A stretch of DNA of 64,000 bases from Blautia hansenii (GCF_013304445.1 NZ_JAAITA010000001.1:248001-312000); one strand, 5' to 3'; positions 26,897-37,010 are shown, numbered from the stretch's first letter. Made by a program: numbers and translations. The notes: generated by a model not told the origin, from the letters alone.

Positions 26897-27361
26897 GTGA
26901 GTAAGAAAGAAATATATGAACAGAAAGCAGAAGCGCTCATTGAGCCCATTGTGGCTGCTCATGGTTTTGAACTGGTAGACGTGGAATATGTAAAGGAAGG
27001 CAGCAGCTTTTATCTGCGGGCATACATTGATAAACCCCAGGGAATTACAGTGGAAGACTGTGAGGTGGTCAGCCGGGCCTTTTCCGAGAAACTGGATGAA
27101 GAAGACTTTATTGAGGATACTTATATTATGGAAGTCAGTTCTCCGGGGCTTGGAAGACCTTTGAAAAAAGAGAAGGATTACAAACGAAGCATGGGAAAGG
27201 AACTGGAAATCAGAACCTACCGCGCAGTGAACAGGGAAAAGGAATTTTATGGAATCTTGACGGCATATGATGAAAACAGTGTAACCATTGATTGTGAGGG
27301 AGAAGAAAAAACCTTCCAGAAATCAGACATTGCACTGATACGTCTTGCTTTTGATTTTTAA
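26897..27361 (+). CDS. rimP: Ribosome maturation factor RimP
   Basis: 154-residue factor needed for 30S subunit maturation. It has the N-terminal alpha-beta domain (GFELVDVEYVKEG, LRAYIDKPQGI) and the C-terminal Sm-like beta domain (LRT YR region near 105). A GTG start at 26897 gives the usual N-terminus Met-Ser-Lys-Lys and has GGAAGGTG upstream; an in-frame GTG at 26867 is possible. First gene of the operon. Confidence 0.9.
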   Translation: MSKKEIYEQKAEALIEPIVAAHGFELVDVEYVKEGSSFYLRAYIDKPQGITVEDCEVVSRAFSEKLDEEDFIEDTYIMEVSSPGLGRPLKKEKDYKRSMGKELEIRTYRAVNREKEFYGILTAYDENSVTIDCEGEEKTFQKSDIALIRLAFDF

Positions 27362-27400
27362 AACCATAGAACCATAGAGAGTTTAGGAGGAAATAAAAAA

Positions 27401-28588
27401 ATGAACACAGAGTTATTAGAAGCGCTGAATATTCTGGAAAAAGAAAAATCCATCAGCAAAGACACATTATTGGAGGCGATTGAGCAGTCTTTGCTTCAGG
27501 CGTGCAAAAATCATTTTGGAAAGGCAGACAACATCAAGGTCAATATTAACCATGAGACCTGTGATTTCAGTGTGTTTGCTGAAAAAACCGTAGTAGAAGA
27601 AGTTATGGACCCTGTGACAGAAATCAGTCTGGCAGATGCAAAGATGATGAATTCCCAGTATGCTCTGGGAGATGTGGTGAATGTGGAAGTAAAATCAAAG
27701 GAATTCGGACGTATTGCCACACAGAATGCCAAGAACGTGATTCTGCAGAAAATCCGCGAAGAAGAAAGAAAAGTAATCTTTAACCAGTATTACGGAAAAG
27801 AACGTGATATTGTCACTGGTATTGTACAGAGAAGCATGGGAAGAAACTACAGCATTAATCTTGGCAAGGCCGATGCGGTTCTGACAGAAAACGAGCAGGT
27901 GAAGACAGAAGTATTCCAGCCTACAGAGAGAATCAAACTGTATATTCTGGAAGTCAAGGACACACCAAAGGGACCGAAGATTCTGGTTTCCAGAACCCAT
28001 CCGGAACTGGTAAAACGTCTCTTTGAAGCAGAGGTTACGGAAGTGAAGGACGGAACGGTTGAAATTAAGAGCATTGCCAGAGAAGCCGGTTCCCGTACCA
28101 AAATCGCCGTATGGAGCAATGACCCGGATGTAGACCCGGTTGGTGCATGCGTTGGTATGAACGGCGCCAGAGTCAATTCTATTGTAGAGGAATTAAGAGG
28201 CGAAAAAATTGATATTATCAACTGGAGTGACAACCCCGCTCTGTTGATTGAAAATGCGTTGAGCCCGGCAAAGGTTATCTCTGTTATGGCAGACCCGGAA
28301 GAGAAAACAGCTATGGTTATCGTACCGGATTTTCAGCTATCCCTGGCTATTGGCAAAGAAGGACAGAATGCCAGACTGGCAGCCAGACTGACAGGCTTCA
28401 AGATTGATATTAAGAGTGAAACACAGGCCAGAGAAGCCGGCGACTTCCAGTATTACGAAAACGGGGAAGAATCTCAGGAGTATGCAGAGGAAGAACCGGC
28501 ACAGAATTATACAGAAGAGGACTATGCAGAGGAGTCAGAGGACGCTGCAGAAGCATACGCAGATCTGGAAGAAGAAATGGAAGAGTAA
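27401..28588 (+). CDS. nusA: Transcription elongation/termination factor NusA
   Basis: 395 residues: N-terminal RNA-polymerase-binding domain (to about 125), S1 domain (125-200), then two KH domains ([14 protein letters not shown] near 250 and [17 protein letters not shown] near 315). It ends in a strongly acidic tail of about 45 residues, rich in Glu, Tyr and Ala, slightly longer than in Bacillus NusA. It is in its usual place between rimP and ylxR. Confidence 0.96.
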   Translation: MNTELLEALNILEKEKSISKDTLLEAIEQSLLQACKNHFGKADNIKVNINHETCDFSVFAEKTVVEEVMDPVTEISLADAKMMNSQYALGDVVNVEVKSKEFGRIATQNAKNVILQKIREEERKVIFNQYYGKERDIVTGIVQRSMGRNYSINLGKADAVLTENEQVKTEVFQPTERIKLYILEVKDTPKGPKILVSRTHPELVKRLFEAEVTEVKDGTVEIKSIAREAGSRTKIAVWSNDPDVDPVGACVGMNGARVNSIVEELRGEKIDIINWSDNPALLIENALSPAKVISVMADPEEKTAMVIVPDFQLSLAIGKEGQNARLAARLTGFKIDIKSETQAREAGDFQYYENGEESQEYAEEEPAQNYTEEDYAEESEDAAEAYADLEEEMEE

Positions 28589-28597
28589 GGTGGCGCT

Positions 28598-28876
28598 ATG
28601 AGTACAGTACGGAAAATTCCTATGCGCAAATGCGTGGGCTGTGGGGAAATGAAGAGTAAAAAAGAAATGCTCCGTGTTTTAAAGACAACGGAGGATGAAA
28701 TTATTCTGGACGCTACAGGACGTAAAAACGGAAGAGGAGCGTATTTGTGTTTTGACAAAGGATGTCTGGAGAAAGCCATAAAAAATAAAGGGCTGGAGCG
28801 GTCTTTAAAAACAGCCATACCAAAAGAAGTGTATGAAAGCCTGACAAAGGAGTTTGAAAAGCTTGAACAGTTATAG
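28598..28876 (+). CDS. ylxR: YlxR / RnpM-type RNA-binding protein
   Basis: 92-residue basic protein of the YlxR family with the signature MRKCVGCGEMKSKKEMLR and RGAYLC. In Bacillus the homologue was described as an RNase P modulator (RnpM). It overlaps ylxQ by 14 bases, in the conserved nusA-ylxR-ylxQ-infB order. Confidence 0.92.
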   Translation: MSTVRKIPMRKCVGCGEMKSKKEMLRVLKTTEDEIILDATGRKNGRGAYLCFDKGCLEKAIKNKGLERSLKTAIPKEVYESLTKEFEKLEQL

Positions 28877-29177
28877 AGAGCTGTCCCTTCTGGGACTTGC
28901 GGCAAAGGCCGGAAAGATTGTCAGCGGAGAGTTTGCCACAGAAAATGCAGTAAAGTCAGGAAAGGCTTTTCTGGTGCTTGTGGCAGAGGACGCATCGGAC
29001 AACACAAGAAAAAAATTCAAAGATATGTGTACGTATTACGAAGTACCTTTTTATAGGATTGGAACAAAGGAGGAGTTGGGAAGCGCCATAGGAAAAGAAT
29101 ATCGGGCGTCATTAGCGCTGACAGATGAAAATTTTGCTGTGGCAATGGTGAAAAAGCTGGAAAAAACAGGACATTAA
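28863..29177 (+). CDS. ylxQ: YlxQ, L7Ae-like ribosomal protein
   Basis: 104-residue protein of the L7Ae/L30e/S12e family (LSLLGLAAKAGKIVSGE; LVLVAEDASDNTRKK), which binds kink-turn RNAs. The TTG at 28863 lies ten bases from AAAGGAG; the in-frame TTG at 28854 is nearly on top of that site and was rejected. It overlaps ylxR and precedes infB by 21 bases. Confidence 0.9.
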   Translation: MNSYRELSLLGLAAKAGKIVSGEFATENAVKSGKAFLVLVAEDASDNTRKKFKDMCTYYEVPFYRIGTKEELGSAIGKEYRASLALTDENFAVAMVKKLEKTGH

Positions 29178-29198
29178 CACGTAGAAGGAGGGCAATAT

Positions 29199-31997
29199 AT
29201 GTCAAGGGTTTACGAACTCGCAAAAGAGTTAAACAAAAGCAATAAGGAGATTTTAGATTTTCTGAAATCCAAAAATATAGAGTTAAAAAGCCATATGAGC
29301 AATGTGGATGAATCACAGGCCGATATGGTAAGAGCAAATTACAGAAAGGGAAATGTCTCTTCTGCAGGTGGAAATGCTGCTAAGCAGGAAGACGGTGAAA
29401 AACCAAAGAAAAAAATCATTCAGGTGTTCCGCCCTCAGAATGCCAGTCATATGCCAGAGCACAGACAGAAACCCCAGCGTCAGGCAAATGACAGTCAGGA
29501 ACAGAAAAACAATGAAAAACGTCAGAATAACCGGCAGGGAGAAAACAGAGGTACACAGGAATCCATGAGACAGGAGAACAGAAACAACCGTCCAAATAAT
29601 AATCGCTATAATAATAACAACGGAAACGGAGAAGGCCGTCCGAATAATAACCGTTATAACAGCAATAATAATGGAGAGAATCGTTCCAACAACCGGAATA
29701 ACGGGGATAACCGCTCCAACAACCGCTACAATGGAAACAACAACGGAGAACGTTCCAACAACCGTTACAATGGAAATAACAATGGAGAGCGTTCTAATGG
29801 CCGCTATAACGGAAACAACAACGGAGAGCGTTCCAATGGCCGTTATAACGGAAATAACAACGGAGAGCGCTCCAATGGCCGCTATAACGGAAACAACAAC
29901 GGAGAACGTTCCAATGGCCGTTATAACGGAAACAACAATGGAGAGCGTTCCAATGGCCGTTTTGGCGGAAATAACAATGGAGAGCGTTCCAACAATCGTT
30001 TCGGAGGAAGAAACGAAGGCAGAAGAGAGCAGGGCAGCAAGTTTGATGCACCGAAGCTGGAGTTTGTAGAAAAAGACAGCCGCAAGGCCAACAGAGAAAA
30101 TAAGAAAAAAGACAATAAGAGGGATGATTACCAGAATCAGAGCAAGCGCCCGAATCAGGGAGGCCGCCGTCAGACCCAGAGAATTCCAAAGGCTATGCAG
30201 CTGCAGAAACCGGTAACCCATCCGAAGGAAGAAAAGAGAGAGGAAGTAAAGGAAATCACACTTCCAGAAAAAATGACCATTCGTGAACTGGCTGAAAAGA
30301 TGAAAATGCAGCCGTCTGTCATTGTGAAAAAACTGTTCCTGGAAGGCGTTATGGTTACCGTAAACCATGAAATCGACTTTGAAAAAGCACAGGAAATTGC
30401 ACTGGATTATGACATTATTGCAGAGCAGGAAGAAAAGGTGGACGTTATCGAAGAACTTCTGAAAGAAGACGAAGAAGACGAAAGCACACTGGTTTCCAGA
30501 CCGCCTGTTGTCTGTGTTATGGGTCACGTTGACCACGGGAAAACTTCTCTTCTTGACTGTATCCGAAAGACACATGTGACAGACCGGGAAGCCGGAGGTA
30601 TTACCCAGCACATTGGCGCGTACATGGTAAATGTAGATGGGCAGAAGATTACCTTCCTGGATACACCGGGACATGAGGCGTTTACAGCGATGCGTATGCG
30701 CGGCGCCAATGCCACAGACATTGCCATTTTAGTAGTTGCTGCAGACGACGGTGTTATGCCGCAGACGGTAGAAGCTATCAACCATGCAAAAGCAGCAGGA
30801 GTAGAAATCATTGTTGCCATCAACAAGATTGATAAACCAAGCGCAAATATTGAAAGAGTAAAACAGGAATTATCCGAATACGAACTGATTCCGGAGGATT
30901 GGGGCGGAAGCACCATTTTTGCACCGGTATCCGCACACACAGGAGAAGGCATTGACAATCTTCTGGAAATGATTCTTCTGACTGCAGAGGTTGGGGAATT
31001 AAAGGCAAATCCAAACAGAAGAGCCAGAGGTCTGGTTATTGAAGCAGAGCTGGATAAAGGAAAAGGCCCTGTGGCAACCATTCTGGTACAGAAAGGTACC
31101 CTTCGTGTGGGAGACTTTATTGCAGCAGGCGCAAGTTCAGGTAAAGTCCGTGCCATGATTGACGATAAGGGAAGAAAGGTAAAAGAAGCAGGTCCTTCCA
31201 CTCCAGTGGAAATTCTGGGACTCAGCGATGTGCCAAATGCAGGAGAAATCCTGGTGGTGACAGAAAACGACAAGGAAGCCAAAAACTTTGCGGCAACCTT
31301 TGTTTCTGAAAATAAAAACCGTCTGCTGGAAGAAACCAAGGCAAAAATGTCTCTGGACGATCTGTTCAGCCAGATTCAGGCAGGCAATTTAAAAGAACTG
31401 CCGATTATTGTAAAAGCAGACGTACAGGGTTCTGTAGAAGCCGTAAAACAGAGTCTGGTAAAACTTTCCAACGAAGAGGTTGTGGTAAAAGTTATCCACG
31501 GCGGTGTTGGTTCCATTACCGAATCCGACGTAACCCTGGCCAGCGCATCCAATGCCATTATCATTGGTTTTAACGTGCGTCCGGACGCTACGGCCAAATC
31601 TGTGGCAGAGCAGGAAGGTGTGGATTTGCGTCTGTACCGCGTTATCTACCAGGCTATTGAGGATGTAGAGGCAGCTATGAAGGGTATGTTAGACCCTGTA
31701 TTTGAAGAAAAAGTCATCGGACACGCAGAAGTGCGTCAGATATTCAAGGCTTCCGGTGTGGGCAACATCGCAGGTTCTTATGTGCTGGACGGTATTTTCC
31801 AGAGAAACTGCAAGGTTCGTATCACCAGAGAGGGCGAGCAGATTTTTGAAGGTGCGCTGGCGTCTCTGAAGCGTTTTAAAGATGATGTGAAGGAAGTCAA
31901 AGCAGGCTATGAATGTGGTCTGGTATTTGAAGATTTCAACGATATTAAAGAAGAAGACAAAGTAGAAGCATATATTATGGTGGAAGTTCCGAGATAG
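29199..31997 (+). CDS. infB: Translation initiation factor IF-2
   Basis: 932-residue GTPase that brings fMet-tRNA to the 30S subunit. The N-terminal IF2N module ([20 protein letters not shown]) is followed by a long Asn/Arg/Gly-rich linker (about 60-300) with seven near-identical 13-residue repeats at 175-265. A second IF2N region lies near 350. The G domain has GHVDHGKT near 443, DTPGHEAF near 490 and NKID near 545. Domains II to IV follow. The core is standard; the repeat-rich linker is unusual. Confidence 0.97.
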   Translation: MSRVYELAKELNKSNKEILDFLKSKNIELKSHMSNVDESQADMVRANYRKGNVSSAGGNAAKQEDGEKPKKKIIQVFRPQNASHMPEHRQKPQRQANDSQEQKNNEKRQNNRQGENRGTQESMRQENRNNRPNNNRYNNNNGNGEGRPNNNRYNSNNNGENRSNNRNNGDNRSNNRYNGNNNGERSNNRYNGNNNGERSNGRYNGNNNGERSNGRYNGNNNGERSNGRYNGNNNGERSNGRYNGNNNGERSNGRFGGNNNGERSNNRFGGRNEGRREQGSKFDAPKLEFVEKDSRKANRENKKKDNKRDDYQNQSKRPNQGGRRQTQRIPKAMQLQKPVTHPKEEKREEVKEITLPEKMTIRELAEKMKMQPSVIVKKLFLEGVMVTVNHEIDFEKAQEIALDYDIIAEQEEKVDVIEELLKEDEEDESTLVSRPPVVCVMGHVDHGKTSLLDCIRKTHVTDREAGGITQHIGAYMVNVDGQKITFLDTPGHEAFTAMRMRGANATDIAILVVAADDGVMPQTVEAINHAKAAGVEIIVAINKIDKPSANIERVKQELSEYELIPEDWGGSTIFAPVSAHTGEGIDNLLEMILLTAEVGELKANPNRRARGLVIEAELDKGKGPVATILVQKGTLRVGDFIAAGASSGKVRAMIDDKGRKVKEAGPSTPVEILGLSDVPNAGEILVVTENDKEAKNFAATFVSENKNRLLEETKAKMSLDDLFSQIQAGNLKELPIIVKADVQGSVEAVKQSLVKLSNEEVVVKVIHGGVGSITESDVTLASASNAIIIGFNVRPDATAKSVAEQEGVDLRLYRVIYQAIEDVEAAMKGMLDPVFEEKVIGHAEVRQIFKASGVGNIAGSYVLDGIFQRNCKVRITREGEQIFEGALASLKRFKDDVKEVKAGYECGLVFEDFNDIKEEDKVEAYIMVEVPR
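29721..29993 (+). repeat. 39-bp tandem repeat (7 units) in the infB linker
   Basis: Seven in-frame units of 39 bases, each encoding [14 protein letters not shown]; the seventh has RFGG in place of RYNG. Units differ mainly by synonymous changes (AAC/AAT, CGC/CGT), so they are not fresh duplications. Confidence 0.92.
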
Positions 31998-32048
31998 GCT
32001 GCCAGACAGCAAAGGGCTGGAAACTTTCGCCGGAACAGGAAGTAGAAT

Positions 32049-32444
32049 ATGAGAAAAAACAGTATTAAAAATACCCGGGTAAATGCAGAAGTACAGCATG
32101 AGCTGGCGAATTTAATCCGGGAAGGAATCAAAGACCCGCGCATCCACCCCATGACCTCTGTGACAGCGGTAGAGGTGGCGCCGGATTTAAAAACCTGCAG
32201 AGCCTATATCAGTGTTCTGGGAGACGGAGAAGCGAAGAAAAATACCATTGCAGGCTTAAAGAGCGCAGAAGGTTATATCCGCAGACAGCTTGCAAAACGT
32301 ATTAATCTTAGAAATACTCCGGAAATCCGTTTTATTCTGGACGAATCCATTGAATATGGAGTTACCATGTCGAAACTCATTGATGAGGTGACCGGACATG
32401 CGGGTGAACAGGAGGTTTTGGAAGATGGAGAAGATAACCAGTGA
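32049..32444 (+). CDS. rbfA: Ribosome-binding factor A
   Basis: 131-residue KH-like 30S maturation factor (VQHELANLIREGIKDPRI, TSVTAVEVAPDLK, LRNTPEIRFILDESIEYG). The length is normal plus a short acidic tail. It overlaps the next gene by 20 bases. Confidence 0.95.
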   Translation: MRKNSIKNTRVNAEVQHELANLIREGIKDPRIHPMTSVTAVEVAPDLKTCRAYISVLGDGEAKKNTIAGLKSAEGYIRRQLAKRINLRNTPEIRFILDESIEYGVTMSKLIDEVTGHAGEQEVLEDGEDNQ

Positions 32445-33393
32445 ATTAACGGGAATCCGCACAGCAGCCATTGCCGGACATGTACGTCCGGATGGTGACT
32501 GCGTGGGGGCCTGCATGGGATTGTATTTATATCTGAAAGAGAATTACCCGGAAATCGAAACCGATATTTATCTGGAGTCCCCAAAGGAAAGTCTGCTGTT
32601 TCTGCAGGGAACAGAGGAGATCAAGACTGCTTATACAGAAGAAAAAATCTATGATGTGTTTTTCGTGCTGGATACCAGTGTGAAAAATCGTATGGGCGTG
32701 GCTCTGGAGGCATTTGAGGCAGCCAAAAAAACCATTTGCATTGACCATCATATCAGTAATAAAGGGTTTGCAGAAATCAATGTGATTCAGCCGGAGGCCA
32801 GTTCTGCTTCTGAGGTTTTGTATACACTTCTGGAAAAGGAAAAAGTGACAAAGCCAGTGGCAGAAGCCCTGTATACAGGCATTGCCAATGACACAGGGGT
32901 TTTTCAGTATTCCTGTACTTCGCCTCAAACGATGCGGATTGCCGCGGAATTAATGGAAAAGGGAATTGATTTTTCTAAAATCGTAGATAAATCTTTTTAT
33001 GAAAAAACTTATATACAGAATCAGATTCTGGGAAGATGCCTGATGGAAAGCCTTCTGGTTTTAGATGGACAGTGTATCATTGGCGTTGTTCGCAGAAAGG
33101 ATATGGATTTTTATCATGTAGAGCCAAAGGATTTGGACGGCATTGTACAGCAGCTTCGTGTAACCGCAGGTGTTGAAGTGGCCGTGTTCCTGTATGAACA
33201 GAAGGTACAGGAATTTAAAGTCAGCCTTCGTTCAAACGGAAAGGTGGACGTCAATGAAGTGGCTTCTTATTTTGGCGGAGGCGGTCATGTTATGGCAGCA
33301 GGCTGTACGCTTCAGGGGTCTGCTTATGATGTTATCAATAATCTGCTGCGCTGCATAGAAAAGCGGCTGCCGGAAAGATGTGAGAGCAAATGA
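32425..33393 (+). CDS. nrnA: DHH-family bifunctional oligoribonuclease/PAP phosphatase NrnA
   Basis: 322 residues. The DHH domain has HVRPDGDCVGA, VLDTS and the DHHISN motif near 111, and the C-terminal DHHA1 domain has GGGGHVMAAG. It degrades nano-RNA or pAp in Bacillus-type bacteria. The ATG at 32425 has AGGAGG nine bases upstream and lies inside the end of rbfA. The stop overlaps the truB start (ATGA). Confidence 0.92.
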   Translation: MEKITSELTGIRTAAIAGHVRPDGDCVGACMGLYLYLKENYPEIETDIYLESPKESLLFLQGTEEIKTAYTEEKIYDVFFVLDTSVKNRMGVALEAFEAAKKTICIDHHISNKGFAEINVIQPEASSASEVLYTLLEKEKVTKPVAEALYTGIANDTGVFQYSCTSPQTMRIAAELMEKGIDFSKIVDKSFYEKTYIQNQILGRCLMESLLVLDGQCIIGVVRRKDMDFYHVEPKDLDGIVQQLRVTAGVEVAVFLYEQKVQEFKVSLRSNGKVDVNEVASYFGGGGHVMAAGCTLQGSAYDVINNLLRCIEKRLPERCESK

Positions 33394-34313
33394 TAAACGG
33401 AATTATCAACGTGTATAAGGAAAAGGGATATACTTCCCATGATGTGGTTGCCAGACTTCGTGGAATTCTGCACCAGAAAAAAATCGGACATACAGGAACA
33501 CTGGACCCAGACGCAGAGGGAGTGCTTCCCGTTTGTCTGGGAAAAGGAACTAAGCTGTGCGGGCTGCTGACGGATAAGCGTAAAACATATGAAGCGGTTC
33601 TGCATTTGGGTCTGGATACCGATACACAGGATATTTCGGGCGTTGTAAAGCGGGAGTGCGAGGTGCGTGTTTCGCAGGAGGAAGTACGGGCTTGCATGGA
33701 AAGCTTTGTGGGAGAACAGATGCAGATTCCTCCCATGTATTCCGCGCTGAAGGTCAAGGGAAAGAAGCTGTATGAACTGGCAAGAGAAGGCATTGAAGTG
33801 GAACGGCAGCCACGACCCGTCACTTTTTATGAAATTCGTATTCTGTCTATGGAACTGCCTTTTGTCCGATTCTCTGTTACCTGCTCCAAAGGAACTTACA
33901 TACGGACATTATGTCATGATATAGGGGAAAAACTGGGCTGCATGGGCTGTATGGAAAGTCTGCTGCGTACCAGAGTAGACCGGTTTGACATTCAGGACAG
34001 TCTGAAACTGTCTGCGATTGAAGAAAAAAAAATCCAGGGAAAGCTGGAGGAAGCAATTGTTTCAGTGGAAGAAATGTTTGCAGACTATCCTGCTTTTTAT
34101 GCGGCAGAAACTTTTACAAAAATGCTGAAAAACGGCAATGCCATTCCGGCAGAAAAGCCGGAACATACAGGCAGGGTGCGTATGTATACAGAAACAGGAA
34201 TCTTTGTGGGACTTTATGAGTGGCAGGAAGTAAAAGGACAGTATAAGCCGGTGACGATTTTTTCTTCCCCTGAAGACTTTCATTCTGCCGGGGCTTTACA
34301 GAAAACGACGTGA
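33390..34313 (+). CDS. truB: tRNA pseudouridine(55) synthase TruB
   Basis: 307 residues. The catalytic Asp39 lies in GHTGTLDPDAEGVLP, and GTYIRTLCHDIG near 170 is the family block. It modifies U55 of the tRNA T-loop. It is coupled to nrnA by a 4-base overlap. Confidence 0.95.
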   Translation: MINGIINVYKEKGYTSHDVVARLRGILHQKKIGHTGTLDPDAEGVLPVCLGKGTKLCGLLTDKRKTYEAVLHLGLDTDTQDISGVVKRECEVRVSQEEVRACMESFVGEQMQIPPMYSALKVKGKKLYELAREGIEVERQPRPVTFYEIRILSMELPFVRFSVTCSKGTYIRTLCHDIGEKLGCMGCMESLLRTRVDRFDIQDSLKLSAIEEKKIQGKLEEAIVSVEEMFADYPAFYAAETFTKMLKNGNAIPAEKPEHTGRVRMYTETGIFVGLYEWQEVKGQYKPVTIFSSPEDFHSAGALQKTT

Positions 34314-34323
34314 AGGAGCAGTT

Positions 34324-35241
34324 ATGATTTATACAACAGAAATTCCTCATTTGGAACAGGGAGTACGAAGCGCCGTGACGCTGGGAAAATTTGATGGACT
34401 GCACAGAGGGCACCAGAAGCTGATTCACTGCATTAGTGAAAAACGCAGAGAAGACTGCCGGGCTGTGGTCTTTACTTTTGATGTTTCTCCCCGCTCTTAT
34501 ATATTGAAAGTTCCTCCTAAATTTCTGCTTACCTATGAAGAGAGGCGGGAGCTTGCCGAAGAAAGAGGGGTAGATATTCTGGCGGAGTGTCCCTTCACAG
34601 AGGAACTGATGCACATGGAGCCGGAACAGTTTGTAAAAGAATATCTGGTAGAGCGGCTGCATGCAGAATATCTGGCTGTAGGTCCGGATTTTCGTTTTGG
34701 ACACAAGCGGGAGGGAAATCCTCAAATGCTGCAGAAGCTTGGAAAAGAGTACGGATTTACTGTGGAAATTGTGGAAAAGGAAAAAGATGGTTCCAGAGAT
34801 ATCAGCAGTACGTATATCCGGGAAGAACTGGAAAAGGGAAATATGGAAAAAGTCAATGGGCTTTTGGGATATACCTATTTTACCAGAGGCGAGATTGTCC
34901 ATGGAAGACAGCTTGGAAGAACTATCGGTGTTCCTACCGCCAATCTGATTCCGCCGGAAATCAAGAAGCTTCCACCCAATGGGGTCTATATTACCAAATC
35001 TCTGATAAACGGGAAAATTTATGAGGGTATCACCAACGTAGGGTATAAACCTACGGTGCGGGAAAATTTCCTGGGAGTGGAAACCTATCTTTTCTGCTGC
35101 AATGAAAATTTGTACGGGCAGGAAGCGGAAGTTCGCTTTTATCAGTATCTGCGCCCGGAAAAGAAATTTGATTCTCTGGAAGATTTGAAAAAGCAGCTCA
35201 ACCAGGATGTAGAAACAGGTCGAGCGTTTTTTCAAAAATGA
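34324..35241 (+). CDS. ribF: Bifunctional riboflavin kinase/FAD synthetase
   Basis: 305 residues. The N-terminal adenylyltransferase domain has GKFDGLHRGHQ near 20 and SSTYIREEL near 160, and the C-terminal kinase domain has GRTIGVPTANL near 200. It makes FMN and FAD. It is the last gene of the rimP operon. Confidence 0.94.
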   Translation: MIYTTEIPHLEQGVRSAVTLGKFDGLHRGHQKLIHCISEKRREDCRAVVFTFDVSPRSYILKVPPKFLLTYEERRELAEERGVDILAECPFTEELMHMEPEQFVKEYLVERLHAEYLAVGPDFRFGHKREGNPQMLQKLGKEYGFTVEIVEKEKDGSRDISSTYIREELEKGNMEKVNGLLGYTYFTRGEIVHGRQLGRTIGVPTANLIPPEIKKLPPNGVYITKSLINGKIYEGITNVGYKPTVRENFLGVETYLFCCNENLYGQEAEVRFYQYLRPEKKFDSLEDLKKQLNQDVETGRAFFQK

Positions 35242-35362
35242 TATGGACAAGTATGGAAATTTCGCTTATGATAGAAGAAGGATTTTTAAGAAATTTTTTA
35301 CATAACAGTCCTAAACGAGTGCAGAATGTAGTACAGAGTACAAACCAAAATCATAAAAAGCG

Positions 35363-35411
35363 TATAATATACAAAAGATAAGCCTGAGGAACGCAAACCT
35401 TGGGCTTTTTT
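35363..35411 (+). terminator. Terminator after ribF, with a TATAAT just before it
   Basis: AAGCCTGAGG (35380-35389) and CCTTGGGCTT (35398-35407) form a 10-bp stem followed by TTTTTT. A perfect TATAAT lies at 35363-35368 but has no good -35. The hairpin ends the long operon; attenuation of the next gene is possible. The rest of the 200-base gap 35242-35441 shows nothing recognised. Confidence 0.7.
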
Positions 35412-35441
35412 CATTTCATAAAAATAAAAAAGGAGTATGTT

Positions 35442-36281
35442 ATGCGGAAAAAGGAAAATAGGGAAAGTATTCAAAAAGGGAAAGACGGTAAAGAAAGCAG
35501 AAAAACATATAAAAAAAGTATGCTGGCAGCAGGTTTCCTGGCTGTAGGAATGTTTATGGGAAGTACAGAGGTTTTGGCAATGCCCCAGGAGGGAGAAGAA
35601 CGGGTGGCATATGCAAAGGTCAATACCTGTCTGAATATCCGTACCGGAGCGGGAACAGAGTATGGAGTGTCTGCACAGCTTCCCAAGGAAGGTTGCTGCA
35701 AGGTACTGGAAGATGCGGGAGATTGGTGCCGTATTATATCAGACGGAATTGAAGGATATGTGTTTAAAGACTATCTGATTACGGGAGTTACACAGAAAGA
35801 ATATCTGGCGCTGACTCAGAAGAAGGAGCCTGTGTATGCATATAGGATTTCACGTCAAGCTACAGACGGTCAGCAGGCAGAGGCTCAGGCAGCAAAAACT
35901 TCCGCAGAAATCAGCGGAAAAGGTGAAATGGTTGCTGCATATGCCCTGCAGTTTGTGGGAAATCCCTATGTATGGGGAGGGACAAGTCTTACAAACGGAG
36001 CGGACTGTTCCGGGTTTGTCCAGAGCGTATATCAGAATTTTGGGGTTTCTCTTCCCCGAGTGGCGGCGGATCAGGCGCAGGCAGGGACAAAGATTGCGGT
36101 AGAGGAGGCCCAGCCGGGAGATTTGATTTTTTATGCAGATGGAGGCAGTATTTATCATGTGGTTTTGTACATTGGAAACGGCCAGGTGGTGCATGCCAGC
36201 AGCGCGGCTACGGGAATTAAGGTGTCAAATGTATATTGGGAAAATGCGGTATGGGCGGTAAGGGTACTTTCCGGTTCCTGA
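35442..36281 (+). CDS. Secreted SH3b-NlpC/P60 cell-wall hydrolase
   Basis: 279 residues. A basic N-terminus and signal peptide (hydrophobic near 27-45, probable AMP cleavage near 47) lead into an SH3b domain (NTCLNIRTGAGTEYGV ... GYVFKDYL) and a C-terminal NlpC/P60 peptidase. The catalytic Cys189 lies in GADCSGFV, and the histidines follow in IYHVVLYIG and VVHASS. It probably cleaves D-Glu to diamino-acid bonds in peptidoglycan stem peptides. The ATG with AAGGAG is at 35442; an upstream extension without a site was discarded. Confidence 0.9.
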   Translation: MRKKENRESIQKGKDGKESRKTYKKSMLAAGFLAVGMFMGSTEVLAMPQEGEERVAYAKVNTCLNIRTGAGTEYGVSAQLPKEGCCKVLEDAGDWCRIISDGIEGYVFKDYLITGVTQKEYLALTQKKEPVYAYRISRQATDGQQAEAQAAKTSAEISGKGEMVAAYALQFVGNPYVWGGTSLTNGADCSGFVQSVYQNFGVSLPRVAADQAQAGTKIAVEEAQPGDLIFYADGGSIYHVVLYIGNGQVVHASSAATGIKVSNVYWENAVWAVRVLSGS

Positions 36282-36482
36282 AAAAGCAGAAGGAAATATA
36301 AAAATGAGTTTGTGCAATATCACTTTTTGCAAACGTAAAATACAGATATATTTTTTGTCGAATTGTGAATGCTTGCGGATGGATTTTTTCAGAACTCCAT
36401 GGTAGTATGATATACAGAAATATTTTACAAAAGAGAAATCCTTGCATAGGACGACAAGAAAAAATACAAGGAGGCTCTTATT

Positions 36483-36899
36483 ATGACAGATAGTCAGAAA
36501 TTGGATTTGCTCTTAGAGCAGATGAGTGAATTCAGAAAAGAAATGGGGGGACTGAGGGAAGACGTCAGCGAATTGAAGACAGATGTGGCACAGCTTAAAA
36601 CAGACGTGGCGCAGTTGAAGGAGGATGTCAGCGAATTGAAAGAGAGGGTATCCTCTCTGGAAGGCAGAATGAGCGTCGTAGAAGCAACTTTGAAGGAAAC
36701 GAGAGTAGAACTGGAAAATTTTACGAACAGAGCCATTTCCATTCTGGCAGAAAATCACCTGTCTTTAATGGAAAAACTGAATCATTCTATAAAAGCGGCA
36801 GATACGAACAGCGTTTACGAAGTAAAGGTGGAATATCTTACCGAGAGGGTGAATAAACTGGAACGGGCTTTTGTGCAGGCCGGCTATAAGATTGCATAG
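36483..36899 (+). CDS. Coiled-coil protein of unknown function
   Basis: 138-residue protein dominated by a coiled coil at residues 20-75 made of near-exact heptads (TDVAQLKTDVAQLKEDVSELK), the DNA repeating every 21 bases. A charged helical C-terminal half follows. There is no signal peptide or membrane segment. AAGGAGG precedes the ATG. Proteins with this design occur singly in clostridial genomes and near phages; nothing here gives a function. The 200-base gap before it holds AT-rich sequence without a clear promoter. Confidence 0.75.
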   Translation: MTDSQKLDLLLEQMSEFRKEMGGLREDVSELKTDVAQLKTDVAQLKEDVSELKERVSSLEGRMSVVEATLKETRVELENFTNRAISILAENHLSLMEKLNHSIKAADTNSVYEVKVEYLTERVNKLERAFVQAGYKIA

Positions 36900-36918
36900 A
36901 AAAAGCGAAAGTTTTGTC

Positions 36919-36947
36919 TTTACATTCCTCTGGGTATATGCTATACT
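36919..36947 (+). promoter_or_regulatory. Promoter of rpsO
   Basis: TTTACA, 17-base spacer, TATACT. The start would be near 36954, just before the leader RNA structure. Confidence 0.7.
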
Positions 36948-36963
36948 CAAAACGTTGAAGACA

Positions 36964-37010
36964 GCCGTGGTTCAGAAGCAGGAATCTCCAACCGCTCCTT
37001 AATCACAGGC
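36964..37010 (+). promoter_or_regulatory. S15-type autoregulatory leader of rpsO
   Basis: GCCGTGGTT (36964-36972) pairs with AATCACAGGC (37001-37010, one bulged A), enclosing AGGA and TCCT, which can form a second helix. The leader sits 31 bases before the rpsO ATG. This resembles known rpsO leaders where S15 binds its own mRNA. Fold inferred by eye. Confidence 0.6.

Noticed and set aside
29721-29993. Regular 39-bp repeats suggestive of a CRISPR array
   Set aside because: There are no unique spacers; the units are contiguous, in frame and coding.
29313-30674. Long minus-strand open frame (453 codons) opposite infB
   Set aside because: It arises from the repeat-rich, biased codon use of the IF-2 linker; it has no sensible ribosome site or domain and lies inside an essential gene.
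35363-35441. Riboswitch (c-di-AMP type) before the NlpC/P60 gene
   Set aside because: Such riboswitches often precede wall hydrolases, but the leader here is under 80 bases and shows none of the conserved blocks; only a terminator is present.
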